A DNA stretch of 64,000 nt from Zygnema cylindricum (taxonomy: Eukaryota > Streptophyta > Zygnematophyceae > Zygnematales > Zygnemataceae): NCBI GenBank assembly GCA_037447655.1, contig JBBHKE010000975.1:1-64000 (forward strand). The letters are read 5' to 3'. The notes under the pieces are model-generated. The model was not told where the DNA came from and made no database searches. It saw only the letters and a list, made by a program, of their open reading frames with translations. The position numbers and the translations under genes are program-made. Shown here piece by piece: positions 1 to 11,201 of this stretch. Each line of letters begins with the position of its first letter. Position 1 is the stretch's first letter.

Positions 1-48
1 CTCCCTCTCCCTCTCCCTCTCCCTCTCCCTCTCCCTCTCCCCCTCTCG
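1..48. repeat. (CCCTCT)n microsatellite
   Basis: The window opens inside a pyrimidine tract of CCCTCT hexamers ending in CCCCCTCTCGCT. Similar CT/GA tracts recur through the window in introns and even inside exons. It probably lies in an intron of the gene whose last exon follows at 936-1172. Confidence 0.9.
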
Positions 49-416
49 CTATAATCTTTATTTGTTGTACTTCATAATACTTCATTCTTCTTCATAATTC
101 TTCAAAGTATTCCATACAATACTTTAATGTACTCCATAAGTTACCATTTCTTCATGATACTCTCTAATACTTCAAATTACTTTTTCGTAACTTTGTAAAA
201 TCGCTGTTTTACTTCTTAACTCTTCATATTGACTTCGTAATAGCTCTACTTCACTAAGTTTTCTCCATACTACTTGTTATTTCATAATACTTCATAGTAT
301 TAAATTAATCATAGTCACTTCGTTATACTTCAACCTTTTCTTTACCAAAGGTTCGTAATACGCCATTTTTCTACAATATTAGTTTGTATCACTTCACAAT
401 ATTTAGTAAAACTTAG

Positions 417-827
417 TGTTGTGTATCGAAGGCCCCTTGCCCATATTCGATATGTACCTAATTTTGGGTTCCCGATAATCGATATATCTCTTCGATAAAT
501 CTAGGAGCTTAATATCGCGATATTTATTCGATATATCGGCCGATATAACGATATATTTTGATCGCGATATATCGAAATGACGCTATGTTAAAAAAAAAAA
601 TTAAAGCCCCCCCCCATGGGGCGCGCGCTCAGTGGGGGGGGGGGAGGGGGCGAGGATTTTTCTGTACGATTTACCGCACTATATCTGTACGAACACCCAC
701 CTTCTACCAAATATATCGCAATATAATTTGTTGGTCCCGGTGCGATATATCGTGGCCTCTGACCGGTCGATATTCGATATATCGAATATCGGATTTATCA
801 CGATAAATTTTTACCCGATACACAACA
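417..827. mobile_element. Small TIR element rich in CGATATATCG palindromes
   Basis: A 411-bp unit bounded by perfect inverted repeats TGTTGTGTATCG (417-428) and CGATACACAACA (816-827), flanked by the direct repeat TTAG (413-416 and 828-831). The interior is packed with ATCGATA/CGATATATCG palindromes plus a C8-9/G12 homopolymer patch near 607-650. It has no ORF of note, so it is non-autonomous. It lies just upstream of the exon at 936, hence probably in an intron. The superfamily is uncertain; a 4-5 bp duplication fits no family uniquely. Confidence 0.65.
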
Positions 828-935
828 TTAGTAAAACTTTAATGCTTGTCAAAACTATAATGCTTTCCAAAACTTTATAATACTTCGTAAAACCTTAGTA
901 ATGCTTCATAACTTTTCAAGTTTTCTTTTCTTTAG

Positions 936-1172
936 GTTGATCGAATCGACGATGGAGTCCGGCTCGCCTACATTCGTGTTCGTGACGGTACAACGGAATC
1001 GTTAGTAGTTATCGATGTGACTGTTAGTAACGGTGAGAACGGAAAGCCAGCTATGTTTCGAGCCGTTCGAGATGGTCCTTTTAAAGAAAAGGCTCCTCCT
1101 GGAGAAGCTGAAATTATGGGAAGTATGAGAGTGGCTCTTATAAAGGCTTTGTCCTTGTCGAGGATTGAATAA
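936..1172 (+). CDS. 3'-terminal exon of an unrecognised gene (partial)
   Basis: An open frame of 78 codons runs from a good 3' splice site (pyrimidine run ending TTTCTTTAG at 935) to TAA at 1170-1172. The peptide starts VDRIDDGVRLAYIRVRDG, continues with a hydrophobic strand (ESLVVIDVTV) and ends MGSMRVALIKALSLSRIE. Codon use and the conserved-looking block GPFKEKAPPGEAEIMGS suggest real coding sequence. There is no start codon in frame and the 900 bases upstream hold only AT-rich sequence and a small transposon, so the other exons lie to the left of the window. I do not recognise the family and assign no function. Confidence 0.55.
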   Translation, partial: VDRIDDGVRLAYIRVRDGTTESLVVIDVTVSNGENGKPAMFRAVRDGPFKEKAPPGEAEIMGSMRVALIKALSLSRIE

Positions 1173-2457
1173 TATGTTCAAGGGTCGCAAGAGGTCTTGA
1201 ACGAATCTTGAGATTATTTTCTGGAAAAGTTTTGACATTGTAAGGAATGTGCATTAGTTTTCATTGTGTATTTGGAAAAAGTAAGTACTTGATTTTTATG
1301 AAGGTTTTGATGTTGTTTTTTTGTGTTGTAGGAAATGTGTATGTTGTACAAGTTGTAAGTTCATTGTAAGTTCGAAGTGAAGTTGTTAATGGAAGATTTT
1401 TCTATTCAGATGTTCGTTGATTTAATTGGTTAATAACTTTCCATGCTAACTAGTCTAACTTATAGATGATCGAAAATGGAAGGTGTTAGTTACGAGTACT
1501 CCATCTCTGTTTTTTTTTTTTTTTGGTTTTGCTTGTTAAACAAAGTTGTTTGTGTTTGTGCTCATTGGTGGTATGCGTCTATATTCATTTTTTTGTCAAA
1601 TGTTGTCCTATTTTTTAGCCTTAGTTTTGCAACTTTTTTATCGTATTGTGTGGAAATTAGTAATAAATTTGACCAAATTCGCAACCATTATTGTGTCACA
1701 AAAAACGTTTTTTAAGTGTCAACTGTCTTAACTTTTTTTCACTCTCACCAAAATCTTATCTGGTTCGACAGTCTACCAATGTTGCACTCTTTAGGTTTAC
1801 CTAAAAGTTTTGTTGTATTTTTTTAGGCTTTAGATTAACTAGAAGTCCTTAGGTTATTAGTTTCCCGTTTTATTCTTGGCTTATATTGTTGTTGTGTTGC
1901 TATCGAGAAAAAAAGATAGCTAGTTTGAGAGTTGATTGGCATAGTCAAAAGTGTTTCCCTACACACATTATTTTTGCTTGCTTTTGTTCCTTATTATTTT
2001 TCAATAAGCTTTCTACTCTTAGGAAGGTGTTTTACTGTTTTTTAAGGATTTATAAATAACAAAGTTGTCTCTTTAATTACTTTCTAAACCAATGAACGTA
2101 CTCCTTGGTGTTATAAGTACATAATCATAATCTTTTGCCGGGGATTGTGGTTATCAAAAGTGTACAACTTCTATATAGCATTTATCAATGCTTGATTGCC
2201 ACTACCAACATGAACAACAACCACCCTATATAAGAAATGTTGTATATCTTTGGTTCCAGAATTCAATAATTGGCAAGTTCTTTCAGGGGACATTTGGGTT
2301 TTGAGTTGGACGTTGTTTTTTGTCATATTATTGTAAATATGCTTCAAGGTTACTACATCATAAAATTTACTTATTGAGTCCGTGTTTCGTTTTTGAACAT
2401 CGGAACACTCTAAAAGGTAATACGAGGAATCTTCATTTAAAAACAAAGTAACAAGCC
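1173..2457. other. 3' flank, no gene seen
   Basis: AT-rich sequence downstream of the terminal exon at 936-1172, presumably its 3' UTR and intergenic DNA. Several short T-runs occur. I see no convincing coding exon on either strand. Confidence 0.6.
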
Positions 2458-2460
2458 TAA

Positions 2461-3241
2461 GGGTGCGTCTCCATGTACTTATAACTTAGCGAAAAAACTT
2501 TGCTTTTTAGCGCAGGTCCGACGGACCCGGATTTCAGATGTCTCTAAGTGTAACAACGACATAGTTACTTAAGGGTGTGCCGATTGTATATGCTGACAAT
2601 GCACGTGACGGCTGTCAACGTCTACAATCTGTGATGACCAACGTTATTTTTTCTAACTGCGTGTGACGTCGCATGAGTTTTCGTGACATTGTAAACGTAC
2701 CGCTTTCCAGCCTGTGCCCTTTCACGTTTGAAGAAGATGCAATTTGCCTTTGCGTCGCCTGTCCGCTCGACGTGAAATGTCATCGGAATCTTGAGACCTC
2801 TGGCGAAATAAAATCCGTACCAGGCGCAAACGGACAAACCCAAACAAATTGTGTACTTTGCTTCGTCGTACCTGAACGCAAACGAACAAAACATAGTGAA
2901 TAGTGTACCTTTCGCCGTCGCTTGAATTCGTTTGAAATTTTTGTAGATATTTTTACACGTGCTAATACGTGCTCATGTTTGTTTTTCGAAAATACTTTGT
3001 TTTAAAACACATCGTCCCTATGTTTTAAATAAAATTTTGAAGATGACGTTTTTTGGCATGGAGGTGGGTCGAAGAACACAAGACGACAACATGTAGTACA
3101 TCCTAAATTAGATGATGACGCAAAATGTACTTCTCATTTTTTCTATTTTTTTTGTACGGTTGAAACTTACGCGGTACGGCTCTAAGTTTTACAGGAAAAC
3201 GACAAAAAAAATCCCTTACTTTGGCACATGGAGACGCACCC
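2461..3241 (+). mobile_element. PIF/Harbinger-type MITE, copy 1
   Basis: A 781-bp unit bounded by the inverted repeat GGGTGCGTCTCCATGT, flanked on both sides by TAA (2458-2460 and 3242-3244). A GGG-starting TIR with a TWA duplication is the PIF/Harbinger signature. The left subterminal region has AACTTTG followed by TTTTAGCGCAG and the right has AAGTAAGGGATTTTTTTTG (minus-strand reading), which also mark the copies at 33303, 51597 and 52736. There is no transposase ORF. Immediately to the right, a second end of a related element (minus-strand GGGTATGTTTCCATGTAACC) finishes at 3269. Confidence 0.85.
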
Positions 3242-3269
3242 TAAGTTAAGGTTACATGGAAACATACCC

Positions 3270-5148
3270 TATTTTTTTTAATTTTTTTTTCACTCAATTT
3301 GCCACCAAACTATGTGTAAAGATATAAGTATAAATATAAATTAGAGCCCTTTCAATTCGTATTTCATTATAAGAAGAGGGACAAAAAAATATGCATTATT
3401 TCATTAAGGACCAAGTAGAAGAGGAATGCAGCGCTAAATAATATTTAAACGTGTAATACCGAGGTTTACAATAGAATTTGAGATTTCTTAGATTTATAGT
3501 TAAATTAAATAACCAACTTTTCTAACCTCCTTGAATTACGGGGCCTCCAATGAGGCTTTCCCAAAAAATGTAGTGTACAACGCTTTTCGTACGATTTGCA
3601 CGGTGTTCTTTAATAAGGCAATCTTTTGTGTTAAGAAGAACATTTTATTATCAAAACCGCGATGGTTCGACCATCAAAGTACAAAACATGATTGAAATGT
3701 AAAATTGTTCACTACCATTAACGGCTGTAAAACCCCAAAATAAGAACAAAAACTAAAAAAGCTAAGCAACACTAAGAGCAAGACATTGAAAGCATGAAAA
3801 AACACAAAGACCTAAACGAAACTACAAGAGCACTAAAAACCACACTATACGCGAACTCCAAAGAACAAAAAGGCCGTCGACCCAAAAACCTAAAACAAGT
3901 CCACACTAAAGGTCGGAACGATAAATATCACTAATGTCTTTCTCCCTAGTATTTTATTTTCTGTGCGAATGACGTGGACAATTCCTGACTGCCGGTTAAC
4001 GGCATAAATACTATTCGGAAACGAGAGATCATGACTGACCTCCAAATCTCCAATTAGTGACGTGTAGCGCATCGGATGAACCGATATCGAATCTGGAGAT
4101 GTACAGTAATTTTTGAAGCGATGTATACGAAAGACCTTATTTTCTATCGATTACCCGATGTCTACAGACACCGATGTAATGACGATGCGGTGCGATACGC
4201 ATCTCCCCGTCCTATCATCGCATTGTGGTTTTAATAACCCTAGTAGCAATTGACGGTGTGTATTTCATATCTGAAAACTGACCAATCGAAATGCAATTGC
4301 AGAGTCCTTCCTGCGGTCCACATTCATACTCCTAATAACGCCAAAATAGAACGCTGTAAAATAAAGCTGGCGCATGTGGGACCTCATTAAACAGAGTAGT
4401 AATTTGTCGGTGTGGAATAATGACCGACAGACGATCCCGATTCCCGCTGTTCAAAATTCAAAATTTAATGGTCGATAAAATTTAAATTCTGTGAACGACG
4501 TTTCACACACGTGCGGTGACAATGCATAAGAAATCGACAAAATAGAAAATCGGATCCAACGGCTGGAAATTACTACGTAGAATGCGGATTCTCTTAACGG
4601 TCATCTGTGTTACCGTAGAAAGTACGTCTTCAATTGACATCACGAATTCATGATATGTACTTCTGTACTTTTGATATTCCTCCCGTTGGTGCCAAAAGGT
4701 ACATTTTGGAAACGAATTTCCGTCCATTCGTACTTTTTTCCCAAATCCGTGCGTCTTTCCTCTGTACGAATTGTACCTTTTAGGGTTTCATTGTTTGCCT
4801 TCTGTTTCATTTCTTTCTGCAAGATTTCCTGCATTTGAGAAGGAAATAGAAGAGGAATTCTGACATATATTTTAAATACTTCAGTAGCTTCAGTTTTTTG
4901 ATACAAAAAAACTTGATACAGAACATTTCTCAAATTCTTCAAAACGCTCTTGTGTTTCTTTCCTCCCTTCAGTTTCTGTTGTTTGTTTGTCTTATTATCT
5001 AGCAAAAGTCAAACAGGGAGGAGTCTACATGTTATTGCAGTCATTTTACCTCTCCTTCAACGTTTTTTCTCATCTTTTTTATTGTATTTAGTTTGATTAA
5101 ATTCAAAAGAGGTTAAAAGAAGTCACTAAAAAAAAACTTTTTTCTTTC
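3270..5148. other. Intergenic region 5' of FtsZ2
   Basis: No convincing coding sequence. A lone MITE end (AGCAATTGACGGTGTG near 4242-4257) matches the end of the element at 30259-30808, so an old truncated copy probably sits to its left. The last few hundred bases before 5149 are T-rich and should contain the FtsZ2 promoter and 5' UTR; I could not pick a TATA box with confidence. Confidence 0.5.
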
Positions 5149-8100
5149 ATGGCTCTTCCTGGAGTTTGGGCTCCTTGTTCCAGTTTTGTCTCTAGCTCAT
5201 CATTTTTTGGATTATCTGTAACTGATTCATCTTCACGCAGTTTCAGCCATGGAACCAGCAGTTTCAGTCTCAGTTTTGGCAAAAACAGCAACAGCAACAG
5301 CCAAAACCCTAAAAAAGCTGACAATTGTCATCACTTGGGTTCAGGAGGATTGACTCGTTTAGGAGCCTACAATCTCACCGGAAATGGTCCATTTATGGGA
5401 GAATATGTTGCTTGGAAAGCAAACAACGATGATTCTCCTTTAGGCTCATCTTCTGGTTCTCCTTCTGCTTCTTACACTAATGCTACCCCTCCTCCATATG
5501 CCTTCAAAGCTCCTCTCGGAGCAGTGATTAAAGTGATTGGAGTGGGAGGCGGAGGATCCAATGCTGTCAATCGGATGGTGGAGGTTGGTTCTCAAACTTA
5601 AAAGGCAGGGAGGGAGGGAGGGAGGGGGAGAGGGGAGAGGGGTCTCAAACTTAAGATGCAGTGGAGGGAGGGAGGGAAAGAGGAGGTGAGGTACCTAAAA
5701 TTAAGGTGCAGACGACGGAGGGAGGGAGGGAGGGAAGGGAACCCAAACTCAAAGTTTAACACGAAGAAGTTTAGCGTTAAGAATTCGTGGAGAAAGTTTA
5801 ACGGAAAATGTTGTAATGGATAACTGAATCGCTCAATTATGTTATGTTGTTTTTGTTTTTCATATTGTATAATATGTAAGTACCCAGCTTGTGTTTTGTT
5901 GTTTTGTTTATGTGTTGAATTGTGTATTATTACTAATGTTCAACACTACCTTTTTGTTTTTGAGGTTTATCCTCTTGTTATGTCTCCATGTAGCTAAATG
6001 CTCTGAAGAATTCGGAAACATAATAATTTGTAATAATAATAAGTAATAACTATGGAAACATAATATTTATGTTCTGATATAATATGACAATGTAAGTTTT
6101 AAAGTTATTTTTCCATTTTGCACTTCACTCAGTCTTGTGACTCTGTTCAAATATCAATTTCAATGTTACAAGCTGAAAAAATAGTAATAGAAAAATTAGT
6201 AAAAGCTTCTAGGTGAAATAGAGGAATTTGTCTGTCAACTTTGTCTTTTTGTATCTGCCTGTGCCATCTTTAATTCTATAATTTACAACTTTTACATGTT
6301 TATAGCAAGTATATTTTCATTATAGCCACTCACAATATTTGTGTCTGCCCCTTCTGTTAACAATTGCTGACTTTTATATCATCTCGCTTTATGTATTTCT
6401 TGAAAAACTCTTTTGCTGTTTTATTTCTGTAAATAAAAATACAATTTTGTCAGTGTCTGTTTTGTCTTTCTCAGAAAAAGACAATTTTGTTGCTGAACTT
6501 ATCCTTTTCGTTTTCAAATTCTCACTCCTTTCTCATTTTTCTTAATTTTCTCGCAAAACTTTACTGCTGTAGGAACAAAAACATTCTGTCTTCCACAGAA
6601 AACCTTCTTACTAGTCAATTGTAATTTCTCGGTTTTTGTCAATCTTGTTGTTTCCTGGTCTCTTGTTTCTCAGAAAAATACAATTTGCTGTTTTTTGTTG
6701 TCTTGTTTCTCAGAAAAATACAATTCTGTTTACTGGTGTCTTATTCTTCAGAAAAAAGACAGTTTTTACTGAGAGAGATTCAGTTTCTGCCAATCTTCTG
6801 ATTTTTGTTGTGTTGTTCCTCAGAAAAATATAAATCTTTCTATTTTATTTCTCAGGTTAATGCACTTTTGTTGTTTTTTTTTCTTTTTTTGTTTTTCAGA
6901 AACACACTACCTTTTTTTTTCTGCTGTTTTATTTCTCAGAAAAATAAAACTTCTACCGTTTTCTGGTGTCCTTCTCCTCAGAAAAATAAAGTTTTTATTG
7001 AATTTCACTCAGTTTTTGCCAATTTGGTTGTTTGTTGCTGTCTTGTTTCTCAAAGAAAATATTTCTTTCTCATTTTATTCTTTAGAAAATTATATGCTTG
7101 TTGTTTAAAGTTGTCTTGTTTCTCAGAAAAATACAGTTCAAATTGAACTTGACGCAGTTTTTGTGTTTTCTTGTTGTCTTTTTCCTCGCTATGATGCAGT
7201 CCTTCTGTTTTTCGTACAATTTGATTCAGTTTTTGCCAATTTTGATATTTTCTGTTGTCTCATTCCTCAGAAAAGCAGCATTCTTTCTTCTCTATTTTTT
7301 GTCTCATTTTCTGAGTCTTTATGCAGTCACCTCCGGTCTCAAGTTTTCCATCGTAAATACAGATACCTAAACTATGGCCATGTTAGAGAAACACAATCCT
7401 ATTGTTTTTTATTTTCCTGTTTCTAAAAAAATTACAATTGTTCTGTTTTTTCTTGTCGTCTTTCTCAGAAAAATACAGTTACCTCTGGTCTTGAGTTTTA
7501 CATCGTAAATACGGATGCTCAAGCCATGGCCATGTCTCCGGTACCGGAGGACCACCGTCTTCAAATAGGATCGGCTTTGACTCGAGGGTTGGGGGCTGGA
7601 GGAAACCCCGAGATTGGTCAAAAAGCGGCTGAAGAGAGTAGGGAAGTGGTGGAGGAGGCAGTAAAGGGAGCTGATATGGTTTTTGTGACAGTAAGTTCAC
7701 TGCCTTAAAAACTTCAATTTTGGGTTTCGGTAATTTTGAGTTATGGTAATTTTGGGTTATGTTCTTTGAACTAACCCTAATGTTGGTAAAATTTACTGTT
7801 CTGGTTTATGCTTGTAAACATAAAATGATGTTTATTAGATTACTGGTGTATACTTTTTTGAGGTTCACGATTGATTTGACCAAATGCTGGTATGATTTTT
7901 GTATGTTTTGAACTGTATTTTAACTTCATCTTGAAACGGTCTTTCAACAATATTTTTAACTGTTATTTAACTATATCTCGAACAGTTTTTTAACAACATA
8001 TTAAACTGTCTTTCAACAATGTTTTGAACTGGTTTTTAACTCTATTTTGAACTGTTCTTTAACTCTATTTTTGAACTGTTTTTTTCTACTTTTTCCTACA

Positions 8101-11076
8101 GGCTGGAATGGGAGGAGGAACGGGAAGTGGAGCGGCTCCAGTAATCGCAGCCGTTGCAAAATCTCTCGGAATCCTCACAGTGGGAATTGTTACCATTCCT
8201 TTTTCTTTTGAGGGGAGGAGGAGAGGGAAACAAGCTCTGGAGGCGGTGGAGAGACTCGGAGCAAATGTGGACACACTAATTACGATTCCAAATGATAAAC
8301 TTTTGAATGCCGTGGGACAATCGACTCCAATCTTGGAGGCGTTTACTTTAGCGGACGATATTCTTCGACAAGGAGTTCGCGGGATTTCGGATATTGTGAA
8401 TGTGAGTTTAAAGGAGGGAGAGGGACGGGGTGGGGGGAGGGAGAGAGGGAGAGGGAGGGCGAGGGAGGGAGAGAGACAGGGGGAAGAAAGAGAGAGAGGG
8501 AGAGAGAGAGAGAGGGAGAGGGAGAGGAAGAGGGAGGGAGAGGGAGAGGGAGAGAGAGGTCTCAGTTTAAACTTGCACATGAAAACATGTAAACCATTTA
8601 TCGCAATGAGGGATTTTTGATTTTAGAAGTCAATCATTTTTGGGAAATGAATCACTGAGGTACACCTTAACATTGCCATCAGTGTTAGTGAATTCAAAGC
8701 AGTTTGCGATTATTTTTTTCTAAAATCAAATTCGATCCAATTTGAAAACTGTAGCCTAAATTAGGTCTGTAGAGAATGAGCGCTTGGAAACCCTAGTCTT
8801 TAAATTCTGAAAACAGTCCTCTCAGAAAGACTGTTTTTCCTGAAATTGCCTTTCTTTTTGAGATTGTTGCGTCTGGTCCCTTAGATCTTGTCTTCGGTTT
8901 TGACACATTCTTATGAAATTACTTACTTTAAATTTTCCATTTCAGGTGCCTGGACTCCTAAATGTGGATTTTGCGGATGTCCGGGCAGTCATGGCTGACG
9001 CGGGTTCCTCTCTTATGGGCATCGGAACAGCCTCAGGTTTTAAAACTCGCCTTCATATTTATGTTTTCTCATCGTTTTCTCTTGGTTTATTCATAATTTG
9101 CTTATTGACATGGCTTTCTGATTGTTTAATAACGGTTTTCTTTTAGTTTACTGGTTGTTTAATCATAGTTCACTCACCGTTTTCTTATGGTTTACTGATT
9201 TTCTAATTATGGTTCTTCTCTTATGGGCATCGGGACAGCCTCAGGTTTTATAACTCGCCTTCATATCTCTATTTTCTCATCGTTTTCTTGTGGTTTACTG
9301 TTAGTTTACTTATTGTTTAACCATAGTTTACTCATGGTTCTCGCATCGTATACTGATTGTTTCACATAGTTCACTCATGGATGCCTCATGGTTTACTGAT
9401 TGTCTAATCATGGTTTTTTCATTCTCGTGGTTTAGCCATGGTTTACTGTGAAATTCGAATTAAAATAGTAATATTTGACTTAACATAATGCAATATGTCT
9501 ACACATGGTCACATTCACTAGATGAGTAACAGTAAAAATCCAAATTTTTGCATATAATACGGCGTCCACACGTCAAAAACTGCTACTGTGACTACATTCG
9601 AGATTGGTCAAATTACTGCTCAATTATTTAATATATGAAATATTTTAATAATTTACTACCAATTATATAATATTTGAGATGTATCCACTCTTTTGGTACC
9701 AACTATTCAAACTCTTCCTTTTTCTACTCCGACTTAAGCAACTTCTTTGTCCTGATCCCTCAACTCTCCCTTTCTAACTTCTTTTCAAGACAAAGGAAGG
9801 ATATAGTACAGCAAGATGAATATTTTTGAATCCTTTGGTGATTCTCTCCCTTTCCCTCCCCCTTCCCTCTTACTGTCCCTCTCCTACTCCCTCATGTATA
9901 CTCATCCTTGTTTCTTTTTCTTTTACTTTCTTTCTTTTCAGGCAAAACTAGAGCGAGAGACGCTGCCCTTAGTGCGATCAAATCTCCTCTATTGGATGTT
10001 GGGATTGCTCAAGCGACTGGAGTGGTGTGGAATATCACTGGACCCAGTGATCTGAGCCTAACTGAGGTAAACTTTTAGGATATTTTTGGGTTTTTAAGCC
10101 ATTTTCAGGTGTTTTAGACTTTTTTTGGCTTCGTTTTGGCTTTTTGGGTTTTGAAGGGCATTATAACTGGCATATTCTTCACAAGCTTTGTTGTCAAACA
10201 CTGTTTAGAGTTGATAAAGTTTTCTCGGTGTGGGTTTGATCGGCTGAAATCGTAAAGTAAGTGTTAAGGAAATGAAATTAAAGGAGTGGTCTAAGTCATT
10301 TATGTAATAGTTTATAATTCCCATTTTGTAGTATGTCATTCATTATTCTAAATGAGTATTATTGATTCTAATTCCGTAGTATTGTAACTATATCGTAGTT
10401 CATAATAATAATATTATATTTATTTACTGTAATTTGCAATGAATAGTGCACTAAAATCATAATTTTAATTCAGTACAATATTATATTATAATTGTTTCCT
10501 GTAGTAGCAATGAATAGTGTACATTGTTGAAATACATCTATTTAAGAAATCAATGATTATAAATCTCCAAAAGTGGAAGTTGAAATTAGGGCTTAAGAAC
10601 ACTGTTCCTGAAAAGCTAGCAAAGTTGATGTCAATGCAAAAAAGAAATTATGTCAAAGAAATATATATCGAAAAATTATTTGGCACACGAGTTTGTAAAG
10701 AGAGAGAAATACTTATCACTGGCAGGAAACTAAATCTTCACAAGCAACTCGCTTAAACTTCACTTCACAACTTTTCGGCTTTTAATAAAACTTTTCAATT
10801 TTCACTTACATTTTTCAAACTGAACAAACTTAATTTTATCAAGCTCAGCACTTTCACTTCAACTCTCACCTTCACATTACTTCAACAAAACTTCTGAGGT
10901 TAATCATTTTCTTTCTCATTTTCTCTAACTTTTCTCTTTCTTCTTTCTGTTTTTTTTTCCCCTCATGTTGTAGGTTAACACCGCGGCTCAGGAGATCAAC
11001 CAATTAGTGGACCCAGATGCAAATTTGATTTTTGGAGCAGTTGTCGATGATTCACTCAATGGCCAGGTCAGTAAAT

Positions 11077-11159
<83 letters not shown>

Positions 11160-11168
11160 TTTCTCTCT

Positions 11169-11201
<33 letters not shown>

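Noticed and set aside
4640-5005. Minus-strand 121-codon Lys-rich ORF upstream of FtsZ2
   Set aside because: No recognisable domain, composition follows the A/T-rich strand, and it lies in the likely FtsZ2 promoter region.
8086-8580. Minus-strand 164-codon ORF
   Set aside because: Antisense of FtsZ2 exon 3 and the following GA tract.
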